Assembly (NCBI RefSeq): GCF_938028825.1
Contig: NZ_CALIZP010000007.1
Location: 1 to 33,078, forward strand
Direction: 5' to 3'
DNA: 33,078 nt
DNA from: an uncultured Cardiobacterium sp.
Lineage (GTDB): Bacteria; Pseudomonadota; Gammaproteobacteria; Cardiobacteriales; Cardiobacteriaceae
The notes under the pieces are model-generated. The model searched no databases. It saw only the letters and a list, made by a program, of their open reading frames with translations, and was not told the DNA's origin. The translations under genes were made by a program, and so were the position numbers. This document shows positions 14,999-23,060 of the stretch, piece after piece; position 1 is the stretch's first letter; each line of letters opens with the position of its first letter.

Positions 14999-16579
14999 TT
15001 ATTTTTCGATGCTGAGGTGTTTGCTCGGATATTGGTCCATGATGTTCGGGGTATAGCCTTTGACGTAGGGTTTGACGAGCCGTTTGCTGACGTAGCTGTA
15101 GATCGGCGCGATGGCGTAGCTGTCGATAAGTTCCTGTTCGGCTTCTTTGAGCAGTGCGGCGCGTTTTGCCGGGTTCTGTTCAAGACTTGCCTGTTGCAGC
15201 AGGCCGTCGAATTTGGCGCTGTCGTAGCCGGAGTCGTTCAGCCCCGCTTTGCTGAGGTAGAGTTCGAGGAAGGTGTTGGGGTCGTTGTAGTCGCCGAACC
15301 AGCCCGCACGGAAGGCTTCGGTACTGGTTTTTTCCTGGCGGGTATTGAGGAAGACTTTCCATTCCTGGTTGATAAGTTGCGCTTCTACACCCAGTGTTTT
15401 TTTCCACATGGCCGTGATGGCAATGGCGATTTTTTTGTGGTTTTCGCTGGTGTTGTAGAGCAGTTCGACTTTGAGCGGTTTGTCTTTGCTGTATCCGGCT
15501 TCGGCATAGAGTTGTTTGGCGCGTTCGTCGCGTTCTTGCTGGCTGAGTCCGGCGTAGGCGGGGCGGTAGTTGTCGTAACCCGCGATACCCGGCGGCACGA
15601 TGCCGTAGATGGGGGTTTCGCCGGTACCGGTGATTTTGTTGGTGATGATGTCGCGGTCAATGGCAAGCGTCAGCGCTTCGCGCAGTTTCGGGTTGTCCTT
15701 GAAGGGCGGTCTGGTGAGGTTGAAACCGTAGTAGTAGGCACCGAGCAGCGGGCCGGTTTTGAGTTCGTCTTTGAGGTTTTCGCGCAGCCATTTGATTTGA
15801 TCGAGCGGGATTTCGTAGGTCATGTCGAGTTCGCCCGCGCGGTAGCGTTTGAGTTCGGTGTTTTGGTCTTCGGTCGGGTAGTAGATGACCTGGTCGAGTT
15901 TGACGTTGTTTTTGTCCCAATAGGTGTCGGATTTTTTCAGGGTGATGTGTGCGTTCGGCTGCCAGGCGGTCATTTTGAAGGCGCCGTTGCCGACGATATT
16001 TTCCGGGCGTGTCCAGTTTTTGCCGTGTTTTTCGATGATGTGCCGGGGCACGGGGTAGGTGCTGACGTGGGTGAGCATGTCGAGGAAGTAGGGCGTCGCG
16101 GCTTCGAGTTCGACGACAAGGGTGTGGTCGTCTGTGGCTTTGGCGCCGAGTTGGCCGGGGTCTTTGATGTCGCCTTCAGCGATGGCTTTTGCGTTCTTGA
16201 CGGGGTAGAGCAGGAAGCTGTATTTGCCGCCGGTAGCGGGGTCAATGTCGCGCTGCCAGGCGTACACGACATCGTGCGCAGTGAACGGGGTGCCGTCCGA
16301 CCAGGTGGTGTCGCGCAGGTGGAAGGTGTAGGTTTTACCGTCTGCCGAGATGTCCCATTTTTCGGCGACACCGGGGATGACGGCGGCGTCTTTGCCGCGC
16401 GCGGTGAGCCCTTCGAAGATGTCGCGCTTGATGTTGGCCTCTGAGGTGCCTTCACTGGTGTGCGGGTCGAGGCCTTTGGGTTCGCTGCCGTTGCCGCGCC
16501 GCAGGATGGTGTCGGCGTTGGCGCTGTGGATAGCGGCGCTGATGGCGATGGTCAGGGTGAGGAGGTTTTTGCGGTTCAT
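14999..16579 (-). CDS. oppA: Periplasmic oligopeptide-binding protein OppA (copy 1)
   Basis: A 526-residue family 5 solute-binding protein with a cleavable signal peptide of about 22 residues (ends SANA). The mature start ILRRGNGSEPKGLDPHTSEG, then WSDGTPFTAHDVVYAWQRDIDP, PYFLDMLTHVSTYPVPRHII and LLYNTSENHKKIAIA, closely follow E. coli OppA. It captures peptides in the periplasm for the OppBC-DF transporter encoded divergently at 19528-22996. It is about three quarters identical by eye to the copy at 17796-19385. It is the distal gene of the oppA2-porin-oppA1 set, 140 bases after the porin. Confidence 0.93.
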   Translation of the reverse strand: MNRKNLLTLTIAISAAIHSANADTILRRGNGSEPKGLDPHTSEGTSEANIKRDIFEGLTARGKDAAVIPGVAEKWDISADGKTYTFHLRDTTWSDGTPFTAHDVVYAWQRDIDPATGGKYSFLLYPVKNAKAIAEGDIKDPGQLGAKATDDHTLVVELEAATPYFLDMLTHVSTYPVPRHIIEKHGKNWTRPENIVGNGAFKMTAWQPNAHITLKKSDTYWDKNNVKLDQVIYYPTEDQNTELKRYRAGELDMTYEIPLDQIKWLRENLKDELKTGPLLGAYYYGFNLTRPPFKDNPKLREALTLAIDRDIITNKITGTGETPIYGIVPPGIAGYDNYRPAYAGLSQQERDERAKQLYAEAGYSKDKPLKVELLYNTSENHKKIAIAITAMWKKTLGVEAQLINQEWKVFLNTRQEKTSTEAFRAGWFGDYNDPNTFLELYLSKAGLNDSGYDSAKFDGLLQQASLEQNPAKRAALLKEAEQELIDSYAIAPIYSYVSKRLVKPYVKGYTPNIMDQYPSKHLSIEK

Positions 16580-16719
16580 GGTGTTTTCCTGTGTTGCGGG
16601 TGGGTTTGGATGGGTTTTGTTGATGTCAGTATGGAGCCGCCTGTGGAAGCAGCATGTGTCGGTGTTTGCCCAAGCGGCGTGGTTGCGGGATTTTTTTGCC
16701 TTGTGTGTGCAAGCCGGGT

Positions 16720-17679
16720 TTAGAAGTTGTGCCGGATGCCGAGGGCGATGTCATAGCCTTTGTCTTTGCCTTGTGTCCAGCGCTGACCTTCCAGCCAGGT
16801 GTAGGTGCGCGGGCTCAAGTAGTAGGTGTAGCCGAGCGCCCCCTGATACCAGTTTTTCTGACCATCGTAGTCCAGCATTTCCACACCGGCGTAGAGGTGG
16901 TGTTTGCGCCGGGGCATGTAGAGGATGCCGCCCAGGGCATAGTGGTCGCCTTTGCTGGCGTGGTGTTCGTAGTCTGCCCCCAGGTAGTAGTGGTCGTTAC
17001 GGTAGGTGCCCGATATGCCCATGACTTCGCTGGTTTTGCCTCCATCGTTAGTTACCATGGTGTCGCCGCTGGTGCGCTGGTAGAGGGCAACAGTGTTAAA
17101 ACCGCCTTTCTGGTAGCCCAGCATGTATTCAGCAGCCATCACTGCCCGCCCCCTGCCTTCGGGAAAAGCGGTATGCGAGCCATCCAGCACGGCGCTTGCC
17201 GCCACGGTGATGCCACTGTCTGCGATGTTCTCTTTTTTGTACATGATCATTTTGCCGCTGCCGGCCATACCCGCCCAGCCGTAGTCGAAGAGATCCTGGA
17301 AGACGCTGGCATGGTTGGCTTCGTCGTACCAGAGGCTGTCATGCTTGCCGAAGGTCAGGCGACCAAAATCGCCTTCGAGACCAACCCAGGCGTGGCGGGT
17401 GCGGTTGAGTCCGTCCGGGTCGCCTTCTTTTTTGGGCAGGGCATGATCGAGGCGGAAGGTGTAGATGGCGGCAAGTCCGGGGGCGAGTTCTTCGCGGCCG
17501 CGTATGCCGATGTAGGCGATGTGGGTATGCAGGTTGGTGTCGGTTTTTTTGCCGCTGTTTGACACCCAAGTGGTGTAGCCGATAGAGCCGTAGAGGGTGG
17601 TTTCGCGCGGGTGTTCTTCGGCGGCGTGCAGGGGGGCGGCGATGCTGATGGCGGCGAGTACCAGATGTTTGCTGTTCAT
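16720..17679 (-). CDS. Gram-negative general porin
   Basis: A 319-residue outer-membrane beta-barrel of the Gram-negative porin (porin_4/OmpC-like) type. A signal peptide ends PLHA; the mature protein begins with TTLYGSIGYTTWVSN and closes with a terminal Phe (GIRHNF), the sorting signal for outer-membrane assembly. Alternating strands, a loop with acidic residues and the FGRLTFGKHDSLWYD segment are typical. It lies between two oppA genes on the same strand, which suggests that it supplies the periplasm with the peptides these proteins bind. The ATG follows AAGGAA. Confidence 0.87.
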   Translation of the reverse strand: MNSKHLVLAAISIAAPLHAAEEHPRETTLYGSIGYTTWVSNSGKKTDTNLHTHIAYIGIRGREELAPGLAAIYTFRLDHALPKKEGDPDGLNRTRHAWVGLEGDFGRLTFGKHDSLWYDEANHASVFQDLFDYGWAGMAGSGKMIMYKKENIADSGITVAASAVLDGSHTAFPEGRGRAVMAAEYMLGYQKGGFNTVALYQRTSGDTMVTNDGGKTSEVMGISGTYRNDHYYLGADYEHHASKGDHYALGGILYMPRRKHHLYAGVEMLDYDGQKNWYQGALGYTYYLSPRTYTWLEGQRWTQGKDKGYDIALGIRHNF

Positions 17680-17709
17680 GCCTCGGTTCCTTGTGTTGTC
17701 GTCGGTTGA

Positions 17710-17778
17710 CCCGGCGCAGTTTCAGGGCGGCGCGCCGGGGTGGTGTGTTGTGCTGTGCCGGACGGTGTCTGTCCGGCA
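17710..17778 (-). other. Two strong hairpins between oppA2 and the porin gene
   Basis: CCCGGCGC (17710-17717) pairs with 17732-17739, and TGCCGGAC (17756-17763) pairs perfectly with 17771-17778. Neither has a T run, so they are not classic terminators. Placed after oppA2, they could protect its mRNA 3' end and set a higher level of binding protein than porin. Confidence 0.6.
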
Positions 17779-17795
17779 GGCACGGGGTGGGTGGG

Positions 17796-19385
17796 TCATT
17801 TTTCGATGCTGAGGTGTTTGCTGGGGTTTTCGTCCAGGATGTTGGCGCTGTAGCCTTTGACGTAAGGCTTGACCAGGCGCTTGGTGACATAACTGTAAAT
17901 GGGCGCCACTGCGTAGCTGTCGATAAGTTCCTGTTCGGCTTCCTTGAGCAGTGCGGCGCGTTTTGCCGGATCTTGTTCGTGCGCTGCCTGTTGCAGCAGT
18001 TCGTCGTACTTGGCGCTGTTATAGCCGGGGTCATTCATGCCGGCTTTGGCGGTGAAGAGTTCGAGAAAGCTGTTGGGGTCGTTGTAGTCACCTATCCAGC
18101 CGGAGCGGAAGGCTTCGGTGCTGGCTTTTTCCTGGCGGGTGGCGAGGAAGACTTTCCATTCCTGGTTGACGAGTCGGGTTTCGACGCCGAGGACTTTTTT
18201 CCACATGGCAGCAGTGGCGATGGCGATTTTTTTGTGACCTTCGCTGGTGTTGTAGAGGAGTTCGACTTTGAGCGGCTTGTCTTTGCCGTAGCCGGCTTCG
18301 GCGTAGAGTTGCCGCGCTTTTTCTTCGCGTTCTTTTTGGCTGAGATCCGCGTAGGCGGGGCGGTAGTTGTCGTAGCCCGCGATACCAGGCGGCACGATGC
18401 CGTACACGGGTTTTTCGCCGGTACCGGTGATTTTTCCGGTGATGATGTCGCGGTCTATGGCAAGCGTGAGTGCTTCGCGCAGTTTGGGGTTGTCCTTGAA
18501 GGGGGGGCGGGTGAGGTTGTAACCGAAGAAGTAGGTGCCGAGGTAGGGACCGATTTTGAGTTCGTCTTGGAGGTTCTCACGCAGCCATTTGATTTGGTCG
18601 AGCGGAATGACGAAGGTGAGGTCGAGCTCGCCCGCACGGTAGCGTTTGAGTTCGGTATTTTGGTCTTCGGTCGGGTAGTAGATAACCTGGTCGATTTTGA
18701 CGTTGTTTTTGTCCCAATAGGTATCGGATTTGGCAAGCGTCATTTGTGCGTTCGGCTGCCAGTTTTTCAGGATATAGGCACCGTTGGTCACAATGTTTTC
18801 CGTGCGTGTCCAGTTTTTGCCGTGTTTTTCAACGATGTGTTTCGGCACGGGGTAGGTAGTGGGGTGCGAGAGCAATTCGAGGAAATAGGGGGTGCCTGCT
18901 TCAAGTTCGATTTGCAGGGTATGCTCGTCAAGGGCTTTGATGCCAAGTTGATCGAAGTCGCTGCTTTGACCTTCAGTCAGCGCTCGCGCGTTTTTGACGG
19001 GGTAGAGCAGGAAGCTGTATTTGCTGCCGGTGGCAGGGTTCACGTCGCGCTGCCAGGCGTAAACGAAGTCGTGCGCGGTGAGCGGCGTGCCGTCAGACCA
19101 TTTGGCGTCGCGCAGGTGGAAGGTGTAGGTTTTGCCGTCTGCCGAGATGTCCCATTTTTCGGCAATGCCGGGGATGAGGTTGATGTCGCGGTCACGGGCA
19201 AGCAGGCCTTCAAAGAGATCACGCATGATGTTGGCTTCTGCGGTACCTTCGCTGGTTTGCGGGTCGATGCCTTTGGGCTCAACGCCGTTACCGCGCCGCA
19301 GGATGGTGTCGGCAGCCGCTGTTTGTATAGCGCAGTTTATCGCTATGGACAGCGCCATTAGTAGCGTTTTTTTACTATTTTTCAT
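17796..19385 (-). CDS. oppA: Periplasmic oligopeptide-binding protein OppA (copy 2)
   Basis: A 529-residue OppA with a signal peptide ending TAAA. It shares the whole family pattern with copy 1 (ILRRGNGVEPKGIDPQTSEG at the mature start, YPTEDQNTELKRYRAGELD, LYNTSEGHKKIAIA, the same SKHLSIEK end). Differences cluster in segments such as 145-160 and in the pocket-facing stretches, so the two may prefer different peptides. It is the first gene on the minus side, divergent from oppB across a 142-base AT-rich spacer; AGGAG precedes the ATG. Confidence 0.94.
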   Translation of the reverse strand: MKNSKKTLLMALSIAINCAIQTAAADTILRRGNGVEPKGIDPQTSEGTAEANIMRDLFEGLLARDRDINLIPGIAEKWDISADGKTYTFHLRDAKWSDGTPLTAHDFVYAWQRDVNPATGSKYSFLLYPVKNARALTEGQSSDFDQLGIKALDEHTLQIELEAGTPYFLELLSHPTTYPVPKHIVEKHGKNWTRTENIVTNGAYILKNWQPNAQMTLAKSDTYWDKNNVKIDQVIYYPTEDQNTELKRYRAGELDLTFVIPLDQIKWLRENLQDELKIGPYLGTYFFGYNLTRPPFKDNPKLREALTLAIDRDIITGKITGTGEKPVYGIVPPGIAGYDNYRPAYADLSQKEREEKARQLYAEAGYGKDKPLKVELLYNTSEGHKKIAIATAAMWKKVLGVETRLVNQEWKVFLATRQEKASTEAFRSGWIGDYNDPNSFLELFTAKAGMNDPGYNSAKYDELLQQAAHEQDPAKRAALLKEAEQELIDSYAVAPIYSYVTKRLVKPYVKGYSANILDENPSKHLSIEK

Positions 19386-19527
19386 AGCTTTTCTCCTGTA
19401 TTTTGCTGTTGCTTGGGTTTTTTAACCTACCATATTTATTTGCTATGGTTTATTATCAGTCAAGAGAAATATGAGGTTTTTTGTTAAATCTATGTTTTTC
19501 TAATATTTTTTCATGAGGAGGATTGTT
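19386..19527. promoter_or_regulatory. Divergent control region of the oligopeptide locus
   Basis: A 142-base spacer that is far more AT-rich than its neighbours and must hold promoters for oppA2-porin-oppA1 on one side and oppB-oppC-oppDF on the other. It contains the inverted repeat ACCATA (19429-19434) and TATGGT (19444-19449), a possible operator. I could not fix -35/-10 pairs with certainty. Confidence 0.55.
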
Positions 19528-20490
19528 ATGTTCCGTTACATTCTGCGCCGTCTCCTGGTGGCCATCCCCACCTTGCTGGTGATTGTGTCGCTGGCGTTTT
19601 TTCTGGTCCGCGCCGCGCCGGGCGGGCCGTTTGATTCCGACCGCAAGCTGCCGCCGGAGATCGAGGCGAATCTGAACAAGGTGTATCACCTCAATGAGCC
19701 GCTTTATCAGCAGTATTTCCGCTATATGGGCAATGCGCTGCGCGGCGATTTCGGCCCGTCTTTCCAGTACGCCGACCGCACGGTGAACGAGATCATCCGC
19801 GATAATTTCCTGGTGTCGTTCCAGGTCGGGGTGTCGGCAATCGTGCTGGCGGTATTAGTCGGCTCGTTCCTCGGTATTTGTGCGGCGGTGCGGCAGAACA
19901 CCCGTGCCGATTACGGCATCATGGGTTTTGCCACCATCGGCATCACCATTCCGAACTTCGTTATCGCGCCGCTGCTGGTGCTGTGGATTGCAGTACTGCT
20001 GCGTGGCTGGATGCAGGCGCACGGCTGGAATACGGACTGGCTGCCGCGCGCCGGCGGCTGGGGGGAATACGGCATCACGCAGGTGATGCTGCCGGTGCTG
20101 TGCCTCGCCCTGCCGCAGATTGCCTATATTTCCCGCCTGATGCGCGGTTCGATGATCGAGGTGCTGCATTCGAATCATGTCCGCACCGCCCGCGCCAAGG
20201 GGCTGTCGGAGCGGCAGGTCATCTTGCGCCACTGCCTGAAACCGGCGCTGCTGCCGGTAGTGAGTTATCTCGGCCCGGCGTGTGCGGCGGTGATGACGGG
20301 TTCGGTGGTCATCGAGCAGATTTTCGGCATTCCCGGTATTGGGCGCAATTTCGTCCAGGGCGCGATTAACCGCGATTACACCCTCGTCCTCGGCGTGGTC
20401 GTCTTCTACGGCGCGCTGATCATGCTGTTCAACCTGCTGGTTGACCTCGCCTACGCCTTCCTTGATCCCAAAGTGAGACTGCAATCATGA
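19528..20490 (+). CDS. oppB: Oligopeptide ABC transporter permease OppB
   Basis: A 320-residue inner-membrane permease with about six transmembrane helices and the binding-protein-dependent transport loop (EAA-type) in IEVLHSNHVRTARAKGLSERQVILRH. The N-terminus MFRYILRRLLVAIPTLLVI matches E. coli OppB. The start at 19528 is preferred over 19513 because GAGGAGGA lies 5 to 6 bases upstream. Pairs with OppC to form the channel for peptides delivered by OppA. Confidence 0.95.
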   Translation: MFRYILRRLLVAIPTLLVIVSLAFFLVRAAPGGPFDSDRKLPPEIEANLNKVYHLNEPLYQQYFRYMGNALRGDFGPSFQYADRTVNEIIRDNFLVSFQVGVSAIVLAVLVGSFLGICAAVRQNTRADYGIMGFATIGITIPNFVIAPLLVLWIAVLLRGWMQAHGWNTDWLPRAGGWGEYGITQVMLPVLCLALPQIAYISRLMRGSMIEVLHSNHVRTARAKGLSERQVILRHCLKPALLPVVSYLGPACAAVMTGSVVIEQIFGIPGIGRNFVQGAINRDYTLVLGVVVFYGALIMLFNLLVDLAYAFLDPKVRLQS

Positions 20491-21377
20491 GCCAAATCAC
20501 CGCATCCAAACCCGCCGCGCCGAAAGGGCAAAGCCTGTGGTATCTCGCCCGCCGCCGCCTGTTGCGCAACAAGGCCGCCGTAACTTCCCTCATCATCCTG
20601 ATCCTGCTCACGGTGTGCGCCTTCGCCGCGCCGCATCTGCGCCCCTTCGATATCGAAGAAGTGTTTTGGGACGATTTCAGCGCCCCGCCGTCGCTCGGCT
20701 GGAAGGAAGGCCACTGGTTCGGCACCGACGGCAACGGCCGCGACCTCTTCGTGCGCACCATGTTCGGCATCCGCATTTCGCTTCTGGTCGGCCTGTGCGC
20801 CACTGCCGTCAGCCTTGTCATCGGCGTCGTCTATGGCGCGGTATCGGGTTACATCGGCGGCCGCACCGACAACGTGATGATGCGCGTGGTGGATGTGCTT
20901 TACGCCATGCCCTTCATGTTCTTCGTCATTCTGCTGATGACCTTCTTCGGCAAGAACATCTACCTGATGTTCGCCGCCATCGGCGCGATTGAATGGCTGA
21001 CCATGGCGCGCATCGTGCGCGGTCAGGCGATGAGCCTGCGCCACAAGGAATTTATCGTCGCCGCCGAAGCGCTCGGCGTCTCCACCGGCAGTATCATCAA
21101 GCGGCACATCGTGCCGAACACGCTCGGCACCGTTATCGTCTATGTAACCCTCACCATCCCTGCCGTCATCCTCACCGAGAGTTTCCTGAGCTTCCTCGGC
21201 CTCGGCGTGCAGGAACCGATGACCAGCCTCGGTGTCCTGATTTCCGAAGGCGCGAAACAGATGGAAACCGCGCCGTGGATGCTCTATTTCCCGGCGGCCA
21301 TCCTTGCCGTCATGCTCTTCTGCTTCAACTTTATCGGCGACGGCCTGCGCGACGCCCTCGACCCCAAAGACCGGTGA
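20487..21377 (+). CDS. oppC: Oligopeptide ABC transporter permease OppC
   Basis: A 296-residue permease with an extended cytoplasmic N-terminus, the conserved GTDGNGRDLFVRTMFGIRISLLVG segment after the first periplasmic loop, and the coupling-helix loop HKEFIVAAEALGVSTGSIIKRHIVPN. It overlaps oppB by four bases (ATGA) and shares one base of its stop with the start of the ATPase gene (TGATG). Together with OppB it forms the translocation path. Confidence 0.95.
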   Translation: MSQITASKPAAPKGQSLWYLARRRLLRNKAAVTSLIILILLTVCAFAAPHLRPFDIEEVFWDDFSAPPSLGWKEGHWFGTDGNGRDLFVRTMFGIRISLLVGLCATAVSLVIGVVYGAVSGYIGGRTDNVMMRVVDVLYAMPFMFFVILLMTFFGKNIYLMFAAIGAIEWLTMARIVRGQAMSLRHKEFIVAAEALGVSTGSIIKRHIVPNTLGTVIVYVTLTIPAVILTESFLSFLGLGVQEPMTSLGVLISEGAKQMETAPWMLYFPAAILAVMLFCFNFIGDGLRDALDPKDR

Positions 21378-22996
21378 TGCCCATGAACAACAACACAACC
21401 CCGCTCCTGCACGTGCAGAACCTCAATGTCCACTTCCGCCTGCACGACGACACCGTCCACGCCGTGCGCGGCGTCAGCTTCGACCTCAACAAAGGCGAAA
21501 CCCTGGCGCTGGTCGGCGAATCCGGCTCCGGCAAATCCGTGACCGCGATGAGCATCACCCGTCTGCACCCGCCACACATCACCCAATACGGCAAAGATGC
21601 GCGCATCGAATTCGACGGCATCTCCATCCTGGACGCGGACGAAAAAAAACTGCGCCAACTGCGCGGTGACCGTATCGGCCTCATCTTTCAAGAACCGATG
21701 ACCTCGCTGAACCCCTACATGCGCATCGGCGCACAACTCAGCGAAGCGATCAACGCCCACTACCCCGAGACCTCCGCCGCCGACAACTACGACCGTTGCA
21801 AAAGCCTGCTTGAACGCGTCGGCATCAGTGAAGCCGAACGCCGCCTCAAACAATACCCGCATGAATTCTCCGGCGGACAGTTGCAGCGCATCATGATTGC
21901 CATGGCGCTCATCAACAGCCCCGACCTGCTCATCGCCGACGAACCGACCACCGCGCTGGATGTCACTATCCAGGCGGAAATCCTTGACCTCCTGCACGAC
22001 CTGCAACGGCAGATGGGCATGGCCATCATCTTCATCACCCACGACCTTGGCCTCGCCCACCACTACGCCGAAAAAGTCTGCGTGATGCGCCTCGGCCAAA
22101 TCGTCGAACAGGGCAGCATCAAGCAGGTCTTCGCCACGCCGCAGCACGCCTACACCATCGAACTCATCAATGCCAAGCCGGAAGGCATGAAAACCCCGGT
22201 CGCGGCAGATGCGCCGCTGCTGCTTTCCGCCAAAAACGTCCACGTCGAATTCATCACCGAACGCAGCTTCTTCGGCAAACCGCGCAAAACCTTCCACGCG
22301 GTGAAAGGCATTGATCTCGACCTGCACCGGGGGCAGACCATCGGCATCGTCGGTGAATCCGGCTCCGGCAAAAGCACCTTCGGCAAAGCGCTCCTGCACA
22401 TGCTGCCGTACCGGGGCGACATCCGTTTTGAAACGCATGACCTCGGCAGCGTCGGCGGCAAAGACCTGCAAAAACTCAAGGCGGACATGCAAATCGTCTT
22501 CCAGGATCCCTACGGATCCCTCTCGCCACGTCTGACCATCGGCGAAATCATCGGCGAAGGCCTGCTCGTGCATCAGCCGCAGCTCGGCAGCAAACAGCGC
22601 GAAGACAAAGTGGCGGCCATGCTGGAAGAAGTGTCGCTGTCGCCAGCGATGATCAACCGCTACCCGCACGAATTTTCCGGCGGCCAGCGGCAGCGCATCG
22701 CCATCGCCCGCGCCGTCATCCTCGAACCCAAATTCATCCTCCTCGACGAACCGACCTCGGCACTGGACCGCTCCATCCAGGTGAAAGTCGTCGAGCTGCT
22801 GCGCGACCTGCAACAAAAATACCGCCTCTCCTACGTCTTCATCAGCCACGACCTCTCGGTGGTGCGGGCGATGAGCGACGACGTGCTGGTGATGAAACAG
22901 GGCGAAGTGGTCGAACGCGGCAGCGCCGAACAAATCTTCAACGCCCCGCAAACTGCCTACACGCAGCGGCTGATCGCGGCGGCATTCGATTTGTAG
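21377..22996 (+). CDS. Fused oligopeptide ABC transporter ATPase OppD-OppF
   Basis: A 539-residue protein with two complete ABC ATPase domains. Domain 1: Walker A GESGSGKS at 47-54, signature FSGGQLQR from 164, Walker B with Asp188-Glu189. Domain 2: Walker A at 326-333, signature FSGGQRQR from 433, Walker B with Asp457-Glu458. In E. coli OppD and OppF are separate; here one chain supplies both, as in YejF and some dipeptide systems. I call the locus Opp rather than Yej because the binding proteins and permeases follow OppA, OppB and OppC. An alternative start is the ATG at 21383. The OppD-type C-terminal iron-sulfur/cysteine region is reduced, as domain 2 begins soon after domain 1. Confidence 0.93.
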   Translation: MPMNNNTTPLLHVQNLNVHFRLHDDTVHAVRGVSFDLNKGETLALVGESGSGKSVTAMSITRLHPPHITQYGKDARIEFDGISILDADEKKLRQLRGDRIGLIFQEPMTSLNPYMRIGAQLSEAINAHYPETSAADNYDRCKSLLERVGISEAERRLKQYPHEFSGGQLQRIMIAMALINSPDLLIADEPTTALDVTIQAEILDLLHDLQRQMGMAIIFITHDLGLAHHYAEKVCVMRLGQIVEQGSIKQVFATPQHAYTIELINAKPEGMKTPVAADAPLLLSAKNVHVEFITERSFFGKPRKTFHAVKGIDLDLHRGQTIGIVGESGSGKSTFGKALLHMLPYRGDIRFETHDLGSVGGKDLQKLKADMQIVFQDPYGSLSPRLTIGEIIGEGLLVHQPQLGSKQREDKVAAMLEEVSLSPAMINRYPHEFSGGQRQRIAIARAVILEPKFILLDEPTSALDRSIQVKVVELLRDLQQKYRLSYVFISHDLSVVRAMSDDVLVMKQGEVVERGSAEQIFNAPQTAYTQRLIAAAFDL

Positions 22997-23060
22997 CGGC
23001 AGCGGCGGCAAGCCCGCCCTCTTCGCACAGGCGGCAAGCAGCCGCCCGCACGGCGGCGGG
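22997..23060. other. GC-rich convergent spacer with alternative hairpins
   Basis: GGCGGC (23030-23035), GCCGCC (23041-23046) and GGCGGC (23052-23057) can form either of two six-base-pair stems; GGCGG with CCGCC at about 23005-23018 gives a third. There is no T run, so termination here between oppDF and glnD is not certain. Confidence 0.4.

Noticed and set aside
14897..19361. Two long plus-strand frames opposite the oppA genes that resemble each other
   Set aside because: Their mutual similarity only mirrors the duplication of oppA on the minus strand.
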